Assembly: GCF_000527035.1 (NCBI RefSeq)
Contig: NZ_AZUK01000001.1
Coordinates: forward strand, 1,872,001 to 1,936,000
Length of the DNA: 64,000 bases
Origin: Tolumonas lignilytica
GTDB taxonomy: Bacteria > Pseudomonadota > Gammaproteobacteria > Enterobacterales > Aeromonadaceae
Direction: 5' to 3'
In this document: one piece after another, positions 36,093 through 45,623 of the stretch
Layout: the number at the start of each line of letters is the position of its first letter
Position numbering within the stretch: the stretch's first letter is position 1
The notes under the pieces: model-generated
Told to the model about the DNA's origin: nothing
The model's input: only the letters and a program-made list of their open reading frames with translations
Database searches by the model: none
Program-made: the position numbers and the translations under genes

Positions 36093-38259
36093 TATCGATG
36101 AGGACTGGAGTTCGCGAAAAGAACGGATCATCGGGCTAGGTGAACGTTCGTTTCATAAAAGCTATTACCCGCAATTACGGCAGAATCTGGATCGATTAGA
36201 ACGGTTTCATACCTTGCTCGATAGCACGTCGGATTTTGTCATTATGGTTTCATTGCCTGATGGGATCATTACGGATGCCAATGCCACGCTGGAGCGTCTG
36301 ATGGGGCAGTCAGTCGACAAACTGATCGGTACCTCCTTTGAAGCACTTAATCTTGGTGATGCCACACACATACTGGACGTGCTGCGTCAGGAAATGACGG
36401 TTCATGATGATAGCGATGTAATGAACACGCATTCCATGGAGATTGAATTCACTCAGAATGACGAGCTGATTTGGCTGGAATTTTCCTATGGCATGGCCAC
36501 TCTCGATGGTCAGCATTATGGCGTGATGGTGGGGCGTGATGTCACTGAACGTAAGCGGAACCACGAAACGTTGGCGGCATTATATCTGGAAAAAGAGGCG
36601 ATGCTGGATAACGCCGTCGTTGGGATTGCGATGGTGCGGTATCGCCGGTTTATTTCCTGCAACCGGCGTTTTGAGGAGTTATTCGGTTATAAATCCGGCG
36701 AAGCCATTGGCCAGTCCACGCGCATCATGTACGAGTCCGATGACGCTTTTATGTCGCTGGGTGAAGAAGCTTATGGTTCCATGCTGAACGACCAGCATTT
36801 TAGAACAGTGCAAAAGCTGCTCCGTATGGATGGCAGTCCATTCTGGTGTGAAATGACGGGCAATGCGTTGGATCAGTCTCATCCAAACGAGGGCAGTGTC
36901 TGGATGCTGACGGATGTGACAGAGCGTAAACAGGCAGAGGAACGAGCCCTTTATCTTTCTTATCATGACGCATTAACAGGGTTGCCTAATCAATTACTGC
37001 TACAAGACCGTGTGCAACAAGCGATCATGTTTTCCGCACGTACCGGCACTCATGTGGCCTTGCTGGTGGTGGATCTGGATCGATTTAAAACCATTAATGA
37101 TATTCTCGGTCACCACATGGGAAACCGTTTGCTGGTTGAAGTCGGCAAGCGACTTAACTCACTGTTACAGGGAACGGACACCGTCTGTCGGCAGGGGGGC
37201 GATGAGTTTATTCTTTTGCTAACAGATTTGCCCGAGCTTGAAGCGGTAGGCGTTTTCCTGCGGGAATTAATTGCACATTTTGCCGAATCATTTCAAATCG
37301 ATGGTCATACGCTAACGACATCGATCTCAGTTGGCGCAGCCATTTATCCAGAAGACGGTGCTGATTTTGAGACACTGCTAAAAAAAGCCGATATGGCCAT
37401 GTATTGGGCTAAAGATGCTGGCCGGAATACCTATCGTTTTTTCAGTGAAGACATGAACAGTGAATCACTTGATTTGCTCATGCTTCACGCGGGCCTGCGA
37501 CAAGCCCTCGCAAGCGGGCAGTTTGTGCTGCACTATCAACCCCAGATCAACATTGCGACGGGGGCGTTGATTGGCGCAGAAGCGCTGATTCGCTGGAATC
37601 ATCCAGAGCTGGGTCTGGTATCGCCGGGGCGCTTCATTCCCGTAGCGGAAGAAACCGGCTTGATCGTCGAAATTGGTGACTGGGTGTTGCACGAAGCCTG
37701 CCGTACCGCTGCAAAATGGCGGGAGGCTGGCATGTTTGAACCTGTTGTGGCCGTTAACTTATCGGCATTGCAATTTAAACGCGGTGATATTGAATCTTCC
37801 GTCGTTCAGGCGCTGACGGCATCGGGTATCGAACCGGCGATGCTTGAACTGGAACTCACCGAATCAATTTTGTTGAAAGATACGGAACATGTATTAGCCA
37901 CTGTACAACGGCTTAAACAAATGGGGATCAAATTATCGATAGATGACTTTGGTACGGGCTATTCCAGCCTCTCTTATCTCAAGCGTTTCAGAGTCGATAA
38001 ACTTAAAATTGATCAGTCATTTATCCGTGAACTGGCGTTCAATGCCGAAGATGCGGCGATTGTTCGAGCCATCATTCAGATGGCCCGTAGCCTTGGGCTA
38101 AGCACCATTGCGGAGGGTGTTGAATCTCAGCGTGTCCTTGAACTGCTGCGTCTTTATCATTGCGACGAGGTGCAGGGCTATTTTATCAGTCGCCCGATGC
38201 CAGCCGACGCATTCATGGCGTTTCTTACCGACAGTTTGATTCGTCAGAAAACGCAGTAA
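36076..38259 (+). CDS. PAS-PAS-GGDEF-EAL cyclic-di-GMP enzyme
   Basis: A 727-residue cytoplasmic protein. Two PAS domains (about residues 40-165 and 175-290) precede a GGDEF domain with an intact RQGGDEF motif at about residue 373 and an EAL domain with GAEALIRW, NLSALQF, ELTES and DDFGTGYSSLSYLKRF, so both cyclase and phosphodiesterase sites look complete. No membrane segment is seen. The start at 36076 (MAKPCDID) has AAGG six bases upstream and overlaps the ErcA-like gene by 17 bases. The frame is open upstream but that stretch is the shadow of the dehydrogenase. The net direction of activity cannot be told. Confidence 0.88.
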   Translation: MAKPCDIDEDWSSRKERIIGLGERSFHKSYYPQLRQNLDRLERFHTLLDSTSDFVIMVSLPDGIITDANATLERLMGQSVDKLIGTSFEALNLGDATHILDVLRQEMTVHDDSDVMNTHSMEIEFTQNDELIWLEFSYGMATLDGQHYGVMVGRDVTERKRNHETLAALYLEKEAMLDNAVVGIAMVRYRRFISCNRRFEELFGYKSGEAIGQSTRIMYESDDAFMSLGEEAYGSMLNDQHFRTVQKLLRMDGSPFWCEMTGNALDQSHPNEGSVWMLTDVTERKQAEERALYLSYHDALTGLPNQLLLQDRVQQAIMFSARTGTHVALLVVDLDRFKTINDILGHHMGNRLLVEVGKRLNSLLQGTDTVCRQGGDEFILLLTDLPELEAVGVFLRELIAHFAESFQIDGHTLTTSISVGAAIYPEDGADFETLLKKADMAMYWAKDAGRNTYRFFSEDMNSESLDLLMLHAGLRQALASGQFVLHYQPQINIATGALIGAEALIRWNHPELGLVSPGRFIPVAEETGLIVEIGDWVLHEACRTAAKWREAGMFEPVVAVNLSALQFKRGDIESSVVQALTASGIEPAMLELELTESILLKDTEHVLATVQRLKQMGIKLSIDDFGTGYSSLSYLKRFRVDKLKIDQSFIRELAFNAEDAAIVRAIIQMARSLGLSTIAEGVESQRVLELLRLYHCDEVQGYFISRPMPADAFMAFLTDSLIRQKTQ

Positions 38260-38443
38260 CAACGGATGTCATCTGTTCTTTGATTCGGCTCACAAGCCAA
38301 GCAAATGCGTCTGAATACAGATCATAGATAAGCTCTGTCTCACTTTTAATACGATGTAAAGTGATGTTAATTAATCGATTCAGGGTTTATGGGGGATCGC
38401 CTGCGGGGCAGTGTGATTCATTTTCATCGGATAGGGTGAATCT

Positions 38444-40618
38444 ATGCAGTTACGTTCAATACAGACCAAAATTGCGCTTATCGGTGGTATTTGCTTGTTG
38501 GCAACCGCGGGGTCTCTGGTGGGATACAGTGCTTATTCCGGAGCCATAACACAGAAACTGATTGGCTCGAAGGGTAGCGCCTTAGTGCAGGACACCGCGC
38601 TGGATGCGGTGAAGAATCTGGGCAGTACATATGCTGGCGAGATCCGGGCTCAATTTGACGTTGCACTGGATTCAGCCAGAACGATGGCCGATACCTTTGC
38701 GGTCTCAAAAATGGCCACCGAACAAAGTGGAGGTCTCGCACTGGGTCGCGATCAGGTCAATGCGATTTTGTTAAATGTGCTGAAGAAAAACCCTGATTTT
38801 AACGGCACCTATTCCTGCTGGGAACCCAATGCCATTGATGGCAACGATGCTGGTTTTAAAACGGGAACCAACGGCAATAATGCACAGACCGGACGGTTTA
38901 CGCCGTATTGGACGCGTAGCGCCGACGGCAAGATTGCCGTCCAACCGCTGGTGGAATATGACACCAATGCCACGCATCCGAACGGGGTGTTAAAAGGGGG
39001 CTGGTATATCGGCCCGCGCGAGACACACAACGAAAGCGTGTTAGGCCCACTGCCTTATGTAGTGCAGGGTAAGCAGGTATGGCTGGCAACCCTGTCGGTA
39101 CCGATTCTGGTGGATAACAAATTTTATGGTGTGGCGGGTGCCGATTACGATCTGGAGTTTGTACAAAAAATTAGCCAGAAAGTCAGCCAAGAGTTGTATC
39201 AGGGGAAGGGTGAAGTTGCCATCGTAGCGGATAATGGTTTGCTGGTTGCAGAAAGCAAACATGCCGATCTGATCGGACAGTCTTTTAAAAAGGTGATGGA
39301 TGGTGACTGGGAAGCGGCGTTGCAGGCGATCAAAGCAGGTCAGGTGCTCGCTCGTATTGACCCAGACTCCAATATGGTGGAAGTGTTTGCACCGATAACT
39401 TTAGGGCGTACCGGAAAACCTTGGTCGGTAATGCTGAGAGTTAACCGGGATGTGGTACTGGCTAAAAACCATCAGCTTGAGAGCGAAATGCAGACACTGA
39501 GCACCCAATCTCTATGGAAACTGCTGGGAGTGGGGGGCGTCATTTCTCTTTTGGCACTGATAGCACTGAGTTTTGCGGCCCGTTCTCTGGCCATGCCGAT
39601 CCGTAAGGCAGCCAATCTGGCGAAAGTGATTCAAAAGGGCGATCTGTCACAGCGGTTATCTCACAAGGCGGACGATGAAGTAGGTCAGTTGTCAGAGGCA
39701 TTAGACAATATGGCTAACAGTCTGCAAGAACAGGTACATTTGGCCGAGCAAATCTCGCAAGGCGATCTGTCTGTCAATGTGCGTTTAGCCTCCGAGCAGG
39801 ATCAACTGGGGTTGGCGTTGCAACGCATGGTACAAAACCTGAATGCGCTGGTTGCTGATTTGCAGCGGGGAACCGGAATGATCAGCAATAATGCCGATCA
39901 GGTTTCTGGGCTCAGTCAGAATCTGGCCAGTGGTGCGACAGAATCGGCATCGGCGATCACTGAAATCAGTGCCACCATGACACAAATGGCTGCGCAAACC
40001 CGGCAGAGTTCTGACAATGCGTCTCGGGCCAGCCACTTATCGATGGCATCAGAGCAATCGGCTGAAGGCGGAAATCAATTGATGGAAGAGTTGATGGTCG
40101 CCATGCAGGAGATTGAGCGTTCTGGCCGCGATATCACCAACATCATCAAAGCCATTGATGAAATAGCGACGCAAACCAACCTGTTGGCGCTGAATGCGGC
40201 GATCGAAGCGGCGCGCGCGGGGCAGCATGGACGCGGTTTTGCGGTTGTAGCCGACGAGGTACGCAATCTGGCGGCACGCAGTGCAGAGGCGGCTAAGCGG
40301 ACAGCAGCATTAATCAACGAATCCAGTCAGCGTACTGTCAAGGGGATGGAGCTGGCGGATAAAACAGCGAAGGCTCTCGGAGACATAGTGACCGGGGCAG
40401 CCGAAGTTTCCTCCTTGGTAGCGGATATCGCATCAGCTGCCAGTGAACAAGCCTCCGGGATTGAGCAGGTCAGTCTGGGCATTGGGCAGATTGATGAAAT
40501 TACACATCAAAACAGTGCCAGTTCGGAGCAGTGTTCGGCTGCCGCGAACGAGTTAACTGCGCAAGCGTCACAGCTGAACCAACTGATCAGCAAATTCAAA
40601 GTCAAACGCTCACGTTAA
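38444..40618 (+). CDS. Methyl-accepting chemotaxis protein (dCACHE, two HAMP)
   Basis: A 724-residue chemoreceptor. TM1 at about residues 10-28, a periplasmic double-CACHE sensor of roughly 35-345 ([20 protein letters not shown]), TM2 at about 352-374, then a HAMP and a second HAMP-like unit ([13 protein letters not shown] near 435). The signalling tip [21 protein letters not shown] and [19 protein letters not shown] are canonical. It lacks the C-terminal NWETF pentapeptide, so it depends on other receptors for CheR/CheB tethering. It has its own 184-base upstream region and a strong terminator. The ligand is unknown. Confidence 0.92.
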   Translation: MQLRSIQTKIALIGGICLLATAGSLVGYSAYSGAITQKLIGSKGSALVQDTALDAVKNLGSTYAGEIRAQFDVALDSARTMADTFAVSKMATEQSGGLALGRDQVNAILLNVLKKNPDFNGTYSCWEPNAIDGNDAGFKTGTNGNNAQTGRFTPYWTRSADGKIAVQPLVEYDTNATHPNGVLKGGWYIGPRETHNESVLGPLPYVVQGKQVWLATLSVPILVDNKFYGVAGADYDLEFVQKISQKVSQELYQGKGEVAIVADNGLLVAESKHADLIGQSFKKVMDGDWEAALQAIKAGQVLARIDPDSNMVEVFAPITLGRTGKPWSVMLRVNRDVVLAKNHQLESEMQTLSTQSLWKLLGVGGVISLLALIALSFAARSLAMPIRKAANLAKVIQKGDLSQRLSHKADDEVGQLSEALDNMANSLQEQVHLAEQISQGDLSVNVRLASEQDQLGLALQRMVQNLNALVADLQRGTGMISNNADQVSGLSQNLASGATESASAITEISATMTQMAAQTRQSSDNASRASHLSMASEQSAEGGNQLMEELMVAMQEIERSGRDITNIIKAIDEIATQTNLLALNAAIEAARAGQHGRGFAVVADEVRNLAARSAEAAKRTAALINESSQRTVKGMELADKTAKALGDIVTGAAEVSSLVADIASAASEQASGIEQVSLGIGQIDEITHQNSASSEQCSAAANELTAQASQLNQLISKFKVKRSR

Positions 40619-40630
40619 GCGGGAACAAAT

Positions 40631-40661
40631 AAGCGGAGGCCTTGTGGTCTCCGCTTTTTTT
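40631..40661 (+). terminator. Terminator after chemoreceptor gene
   Basis: An 11-bp stem (40631-40641 with 40646-40656, one G-U), loop TTGT, followed by TTTTT. Confidence 0.85.
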
Positions 40662-40679
40662 ATGGGCCAATGAAACGCG

Positions 40680-41276
40680 TTAGCCTTTTAGTTTTGCCGC
40701 GACGGTGGCGACATGTTTACCCTGAAAACGGGCAATCGCCAGTTCACGGGCATCGGGTTGCCGTGAACCATCTCCACCGGCGATGGTAGTGGCACCATAA
40801 GGTGTACCGCCGCCTACATGGCTGATATCGAAAAGCTCACTGGCACCATAACCAATCGGGACAATCACCATGCCGTGATGGGCCAGCGTCGTCCAGGTGG
40901 AAGTAATGGTCATCTCCTGACCACCGCCGACACCGGTAGAACTGAATACACTGGCGACTTTGCCAAACAGGGCCCCTTTGGCCCATAAACCACCGGTTTG
41001 ATCGAGGAACGTCCGCATTTGTCCGGCCATGTTGCCAAAGCGGGTCGGTACCCCAAAGATAATGGCATCATAATCTGCCAGCTCTGCAGGCGTGGCGACG
41101 GGGACTTGGCTTGCTTTCCCACCGGCCGAGGCAAATATAGCCGGATCCATTGTTTCAGGCACCCGTTTCAGTGTGACTTCGACACCTTCGACTTCGCGAG
41201 CGCCTTCGACCACACTATTGGCCATCGTTTCAATATGGCCATACATGGAATAATACAGTACAAGCAACTTGGTCAT
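40680..41276 (-). CDS. wrbA: NAD(P)H:quinone oxidoreductase WrbA
   Basis: A 198-residue flavodoxin-like enzyme making two-electron reductions of quinones. It starts [17 protein letters not shown] (FMN phosphate loop), then [27 protein letters not shown] and STGVGGGQE, all WrbA hallmarks. The start at 41276 (MTKLL) has AAGGGA upstream; the longer frame adds 13 residues with no homology. A single-gene unit facing the chemoreceptor gene. Confidence 0.94.
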   Translation of the reverse strand: MTKLLVLYYSMYGHIETMANSVVEGAREVEGVEVTLKRVPETMDPAIFASAGGKASQVPVATPAELADYDAIIFGVPTRFGNMAGQMRTFLDQTGGLWAKGALFGKVASVFSSTGVGGGQEMTITSTWTTLAHHGMVIVPIGYGASELFDISHVGGGTPYGATTIAGGDGSRQPDARELAIARFQGKHVATVAAKLKG

Positions 41277-41391
41277 GGTTTGTTCCCTTTCTACGATGAA
41301 TGATGGGCGTATCATTCACGACAGGTACGCCGGTAATAACTCAGCATTAAGCATAGTCAAACCATAGACTTCCGTGCGTTATTCCGACAGT

Positions 41392-42411
41392 TCAATTTCG
41401 GGAACACTGGGTTGCTTTATCTGGAACAATACGCTGACACAAGGGCTGACTTAATCCGGCAAGAAAGGTTTCTACCTGTTGGGTATAAGCATTATTCAGC
41501 CCGAGTTGTTGATTGATCTCTTTGTGAGTGAGTGGTTCCGGTTGTAATGATGCCGTTATCTGTAGGCTTTTGGCCTGCGTGACAAAATCACGGGCTTGAT
41601 CGCAGGGTTTGTCGGGGCGTTGGGTTGAACAGATCGCTAGAAAGGCGGTGTGTTGCAATTTGAGTTGCTGCAACGGGGATGCTGCTTGCCAATACGCCGG
41701 ATCAGAGCCAAAGGCCTTATCATAGAACCGGTAATGTTTGGCTGCCATGATCCGAGGTATATCATACGCCGCGCTGTCGAGTGAAACGGTGCCTAACCAA
41801 GGCTGCGCACCTTGCCGTGTGGCGAGTGTCGGATCGGCGGCCAGCAAGCTAACCAGATGGGCGCCGGCAGAATGACCCATCAAAACAAACTGGTGTGCAT
41901 CAGCCCCCCATTGCGCGGCATGTTGTTGTGCATAGGCGAGGGCGGTTGCGACATCCTGTGCCTGTAATAACGGGTCAGCCTGAGGTAATAAGCGATAATT
42001 GATAGAGATAAAAACAATACCCTCAGGCACCCAACGGGCGATTTTATTATCCACCACGTTACTCATCGCTTTATCGCCCGTACGCCAGGCGCCGCCATGC
42101 ACCATAAAAATGACGGGAGCGTTGGTGAGTGGATGTGTCGGTAAATAAACATCGAGCTGTTGTTTGGCATCCGCACCATAAGCCAGATTACGTATCACCC
42201 GAACACCCGCGGGTAACGAATTTGATGTCACGCTGGTGTCAGCAAATTCATCATTTTCCGTTGTATTCTCTGCGGTTGCCGCGTGCCGTTCGGCGAATCG
42301 CTCTTGTAAGCGTTCCCGCAGTAAACCGGCTTGTGCGGGTGACATTAAAAATAAACAGGATAAGAGCCCAAGAGAGACTATTCGCAGGCGTTGCCTCAGC
42401 TGTAGATACAT
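41392..42411 (-). CDS. Secreted alpha/beta hydrolase (esterase-like)
   Basis: A 339-residue hydrolase with a signal peptide ending SPAQA at about residue 28, so it acts in the periplasm or outside. Oxyanion motif HGGAW at about residue 105 and nucleophile motif GHSAG at about 180 place it with the carboxylesterase/BD-FAE type hydrolases. The start at 42411 (MYLQLRQ) fits AGGA six bases upstream, which is formed partly by the pspC stop codon (TAG at 42420-42422). It is therefore coupled to pspC and looks like a fourth gene of the psp operon. The substrate is unknown. Confidence 0.8.
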   Translation of the reverse strand: MYLQLRQRLRIVSLGLLSCLFLMSPAQAGLLRERLQERFAERHAATAENTTENDEFADTSVTSNSLPAGVRVIRNLAYGADAKQQLDVYLPTHPLTNAPVIFMVHGGAWRTGDKAMSNVVDNKIARWVPEGIVFISINYRLLPQADPLLQAQDVATALAYAQQHAAQWGADAHQFVLMGHSAGAHLVSLLAADPTLATRQGAQPWLGTVSLDSAAYDIPRIMAAKHYRFYDKAFGSDPAYWQAASPLQQLKLQHTAFLAICSTQRPDKPCDQARDFVTQAKSLQITASLQPEPLTHKEINQQLGLNNAYTQQVETFLAGLSQPLCQRIVPDKATQCSRN

Positions 42412-42419
42412 ATCCATTC

Positions 42420-42791
42420 CTATAATTTATTAAATTCTTTATCGAAGCGGTAACGGCTGGAGGTCACATAACGCTCCATCGCCTGCAACCGTTGATCCAG
42501 TTGCTGCATGCGTTCACTGAGCTGTTTGGCCCGCTGTGCGGCATCTTCCCCATAACCAAATTTGGGGCGTCTGTCAGCAGAGGGTGGCAGTTGGGTTGGC
42601 CTTTTTTCCAGCAGGAACGCGCCCGCCAGATAAACCAGCGCCGCGAGGCTACCGCTGAAGACAAACAGGGTGACCATCAGAATGCGGATCAGCCAGACCG
42701 GCTGCCCATAACATTCTGCAACACCGGCACAGACTCCGGCCAGCCAGGCCTGATTACTGCTGCGGTAAAGTTGATTGTGACATCGTTTCAT
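42420..42791 (-). CDS. pspC: Phage shock protein C
   Basis: A 123-residue inner-membrane protein with the PspC domain: LYRS..AWLAGVCAGVAECYG at the N-terminus, then a membrane segment of about residues 36-62 (IRILMVTLFVFSGSLAALVY). The C-terminal part is a heptad-like helix (RMQQLDQRLQAMERYV). PspC with PspB senses envelope stress and pulls PspA off PspF. It follows pspB by 14 bases, with GGGAG before the ATG. Confidence 0.9.
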   Translation of the reverse strand: MKRCHNQLYRSSNQAWLAGVCAGVAECYGQPVWLIRILMVTLFVFSGSLAALVYLAGAFLLEKRPTQLPPSADRRPKFGYGEDAAQRAKQLSERMQQLDQRLQAMERYVTSSRYRFDKEFNKL

Positions 42792-42806
42792 GACCGCTCT
42801 CCCGAT

Positions 42807-43052
42807 TTAGGTGTGATGATGCCGATCGTCATCGTAATGACGCCAGTCGGGCTGCTGCACATCAAGGATCGTTTCCAGTGTGACGATACGCTGTTCCAGC
42901 TTTTGAGCTAATGCCAGTGCATCTTCCAACTGTTGCCGTTCTTCACCAGACAAGCCCCGGTTCATACGGGATTGGGTCCAGTAATGCAAGATCAACCAGA
43001 TTGGTGCCACCACGACCATAAACACGATCGTGGGCACAAAGAATATCCCCAT
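42807..43052 (-). CDS. pspB: Phage shock protein B
   Basis: An 81-residue membrane protein: one N-terminal membrane helix (about residues 4-24, PTIVFMVVVAPIWLILHYW) and a soluble helix with LSGEERQQLEDALALAQKLEQRIVTLE (in parts: LSGEER, LEQRI.TLE), as in PspB. The ATG overlaps the pspA stop (TGATG). Works with PspC as stress sensor. Confidence 0.92.
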   Translation of the reverse strand: MGIFFVPTIVFMVVVAPIWLILHYWTQSRMNRGLSGEERQQLEDALALAQKLEQRIVTLETILDVQQPDWRHYDDDRHHHT

Positions 43053-43723
43053 CAATTTTCACTCCTTTTAGCCATGCTGGCTTTTAGGGCTTCCAGTTCG
43101 GATTCGACTTTGTCGTTGCGAGTCAACTCAGCAAATTCGTCGTGCAAGTTTTTGCTGCGTCCGAGATCCTGTGCTTCGACCTGAGCTTCCAGATTATCCA
43201 TCTTACGCTCATAGGCATCGAATTTACGGAATGCCTCTTCCAGTTTTTCACGGTTGCTGCTGCGTCGAATATCCATGCGAGCACGGCTGGTTTTTTCCCG
43301 AGCCAACAACGACTGCTGTTTCGCTTTGGCATCATCCAGTTTTTGTTGTAACTGACTGATTTCTTCATGCAGCACGGTCAGTTGTTCTTCTATCACTTTT
43401 AGCTCACGTTCGGCTAATTGCAATGTTTCTTCCACGGCCTGTTTCTCCGCCAGCGCGGCACGAGCCAAATCTTCACGGCCTTTGCTGATGGCGAGCCGGG
43501 CTTTATGTTCCCAGTCGCTGACATCATCTTGTAAACGCTGCAAGCGACGCTCTTGCTCTTTGCGATCGGCCAGCACACGGGCGGAACTGGTACGGACCTC
43601 TACCAGCGTTTCTTCCATCTCCTGAATCATCATGCGCACCATTTTGGCCGGGTCTTCGGCCCGATCGAGCAGGGCGGTCAGGTTGGAATTAATGATGTCA
43701 CTGAAACGAGAAAAGATACCCAT
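43052..43723 (-). CDS. pspA: Phage shock protein A
   Basis: A 223-residue coiled-coil peripheral membrane protein of the PspA/IM30 family. It begins GIFSRF.DI..SN..ALLDRAEDPAKM, then long charged helices. PspA holds PspF inactive in unstressed cells and binds the membrane to protect it under stress. AGGAG six bases before the ATG sets the start. Transcribed from a -24/-12 promoter about 25 bases upstream of the gene. Confidence 0.95.
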   Translation of the reverse strand: MGIFSRFSDIINSNLTALLDRAEDPAKMVRMMIQEMEETLVEVRTSSARVLADRKEQERRLQRLQDDVSDWEHKARLAISKGREDLARAALAEKQAVEETLQLAERELKVIEEQLTVLHEEISQLQQKLDDAKAKQQSLLAREKTSRARMDIRRSSNREKLEEAFRKFDAYERKMDNLEAQVEAQDLGRSKNLHDEFAELTRNDKVESELEALKASMAKRSEN

Positions 43724-43758
43724 GATGAACTCCTGTGAATGATTTACCTCTATAACAG

Positions 43759-43774
43759 AGCGAAAGACATGCCA
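43759..43774 (-). promoter_or_regulatory. Sigma-54 promoter of pspABC
   Basis: On the minus strand TGGCATGTCTTTCGCT has GG and GC ten bases apart, the -24/-12 spacing of sigma-54 promoters. It lies between pspA and the divergent pspF, the expected place. Confidence 0.78.
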
Positions 43775-43898
43775 TGTTTATAACGTACTGTATTAAAAGG
43801 TGTTTATCGTGCCAGACTTAATCACGCTTCATTTTTACTTGAATGTTTAGCTTTTTAGACCATAAATAAGGTTAATTAAGCCTCAAATGGTGGATTAA

Positions 43899-44918
43899 AT
43901 GGCCACACCAAAACAGCAAGTCATCGGCAGTTCTGAACTCTGGCATCAGGTGTTACAACAGGCTTCACAGGTTGCGCCACTGAACCGTCCGGTGTTGCTG
44001 GTGGGCGAACGCGGCACGGGCAAGGAGCTGATCGCAGAACGGTTGCACTATCTGTCGCATCGCTGGCAGCAACCTTATCTACAGGTGAACTGCGCGGCTA
44101 TGACCGAAAATCTGCTCGAATCCGAGCTGTTTGGCCATGAAACAGGTGCCTTTACCGGAGCAACGCGCAGTCGGTCCGGATTATTTGAACGTGCCGATGG
44201 TGGCACCTTGTTTCTCGATGAACTGGCAACGGCCAGTTTGCCGGTGCAGGAAAAACTGTTGCGCGTGATTGAATATGGTCGTTTTGAACGGGTGGGGGGC
44301 AGTAAAACCCTACAGGTCGATGTGCGAGTCGTTGCCGCTTGTAATGAAGACCTGCCAACCTTGGTTGAACAGGGGCGTTTTCGCGGTGATTTATTAGATC
44401 GGCTGGCGTTTGATGTATTAAATCTGCCGCCACTGCGTTATCGCAAAGAGGATATTGCCGAATTGGCCGAACACTTTGCCCTGCGGATGTGTCTGGAACT
44501 GGGCTATGATTTTTTCTCCGGTTTTTCACCTCAGGCGATGCTGCAGTTGCTGAACTATGACTGGCCGGGAAATGTCCGTGAACTGAAGAATGTGGTCGAG
44601 CGAAGTATTTATCGCCACGCAAAACCGGAACATCCGGTCGACGAGATGGTATTGGATCCTTTTGTCAGCCCCTGGCGCCATCCGGCAGGAGGCGCTGCAC
44701 CGGCAGCCTCTGTCTCAGAACATAATCCCTTAGCATGGGCACCTCCAGTTTTTACCGGCGATCTGAAAAGTACACTGGCCAATCTGGAACAACAGCTGAT
44801 CCGTCAGACATTAGAACAACAACATTTTCATCAACGACGTACAGCGCAGGCGTTAGGTTTAAGTTATGACCAGTTACGTGCGGCGTTGCGTAAATATCCG
44901 CATCTACTACAACATTGA
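43899..44918 (+). CDS. pspF: Sigma-54 activator PspF
   Basis: A 339-residue AAA+ enhancer-binding protein without a receiver domain. Walker A GERGTGKE is at about residue 36, the sigma-54 contact loop GAFTGA at about 85, Walker B GGTLFLDE at about 103, and a Fis-type helix-turn-helix closes the chain (RRTAQALGLSYDQLRAALRK). PspF drives the divergent psp operon and is held off by PspA. The second Csr RNA promoter region begins right behind it. Confidence 0.94.
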   Translation: MATPKQQVIGSSELWHQVLQQASQVAPLNRPVLLVGERGTGKELIAERLHYLSHRWQQPYLQVNCAAMTENLLESELFGHETGAFTGATRSRSGLFERADGGTLFLDELATASLPVQEKLLRVIEYGRFERVGGSKTLQVDVRVVAACNEDLPTLVEQGRFRGDLLDRLAFDVLNLPPLRYRKEDIAELAEHFALRMCLELGYDFFSGFSPQAMLQLLNYDWPGNVRELKNVVERSIYRHAKPEHPVDEMVLDPFVSPWRHPAGGAAPAASVSEHNPLAWAPPVFTGDLKSTLANLEQQLIRQTLEQQHFHQRRTAQALGLSYDQLRAALRKYPHLLQH

Positions 44919-44956
44919 AACTGAAGTGAAAGCAGGCATCATTTTCGACTGATGTA

Positions 44957-44979
44957 CGTGTAGGATATTTGCCATACTT
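44957..44979 (+). promoter_or_regulatory. Shared upstream element of Csr RNA 2
   Basis: Begins CGTGTAGGATATTTGCC and matches 20 of 23 bases of the element at 34067-34089. It lies 168 bases before the -10 box at 45125, against 167 for RNA 1. Confidence 0.6.
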
Positions 44980-45102
44980 TTTGTGCTATTAATGTTCAAT
45001 CGATGCCGGATTGCAGGCATAAAGTAATTGTATGGAATTGAAAATATTGTTCTTTTTCTAATCGATATCGATTCTCAAATTTTTTATAGCCAAAAGCCAT
45101 GC

Positions 45103-45130
45103 TTCCAATCGCCGGATCGCAGTCTATTAT
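45103..45130 (+). promoter_or_regulatory. Promoter of Csr RNA 2
   Basis: TATTAT at 45125-45130 is the likely -10; TTCCAA at 45103-45108, 16 bases upstream, is a weak -35. Confidence 0.45.
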
Positions 45131-45136
45131 TAATCG

Positions 45137-45418
45137 TAAGGAGTTTAACAGCGAATCAGGATGAGTCGCTGTTCAGGGATGGTCAGACAGGGATCTGCCG
45201 GATGCAGATAGTAGGACACCCGAAGGGACAAGGGAATAGCTGGTGAAGGATCATCGGTTATGCAGGAAGCTGATCTCAAATGGTGAGTCTAGGGATGGAA
45301 TGATGCCTGCAAGGATGCCTGCGCTGTGCAACTGCTAGTGCTCCACATAGTAACGAATCTTCGGTTTAGGCAACCGATGCCTGTAGAGGGGTGACATGAT
45401 GTCGCCCCTTTGTTTTTT
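45137..45418 (+). ncRNA. Second Csr-type CsrA-sequestering RNA
   Basis: About 282 bases with about 13 GGA triplets (TCAGGATGA, CAGGGATG, GTAGGACAC, CAGGAAGC, AAGGATGCC and others), several in hairpin loops, and no long open frame. Before the terminator is a TCGGTT-TAGGC-AACCGA hairpin. The terminator stem shares GGGTGAC and GATGTCGCCC with Csr RNA 1, and the upstream element and its spacing are also shared. It lacks the tandem units and is shorter, like CsrC beside CsrB in E. coli. The 5' end is inferred from the -10 box. Confidence 0.82.
45387..45418 (+). terminator. Terminator of Csr RNA 2
   Basis: AGGGGTGAC (45387-45395) pairs with GTCGCCCCT (45401-45409) with one G-U, loop ATGAT, then TTTGTTTTTT. 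Confidence 0.88.
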
Positions 45419-45623
45419 CCGCATTTTAAATTTGTGGCGCAGATTACAGCTTTCATCCCCGCTTCCGCTAAGCTCATACAACAGGGAATGTAAACCGGAG
45501 TGTGCTACCAAATGACCTCGGCATAAAGTCGGGGTTATTTTTTGCTGCTTTATTGATCTGACCCGCCATGAGCGAACCGGAAATGATGTTTAAATTATGC
45601 ATCATTATCTACAGGAGTTAGCC

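Noticed and set aside
45028-45477. Short open frames on both strands around Csr RNA 2
   Set aside because: No ribosome sites, no homology, and they overlap the RNA and its terminator.
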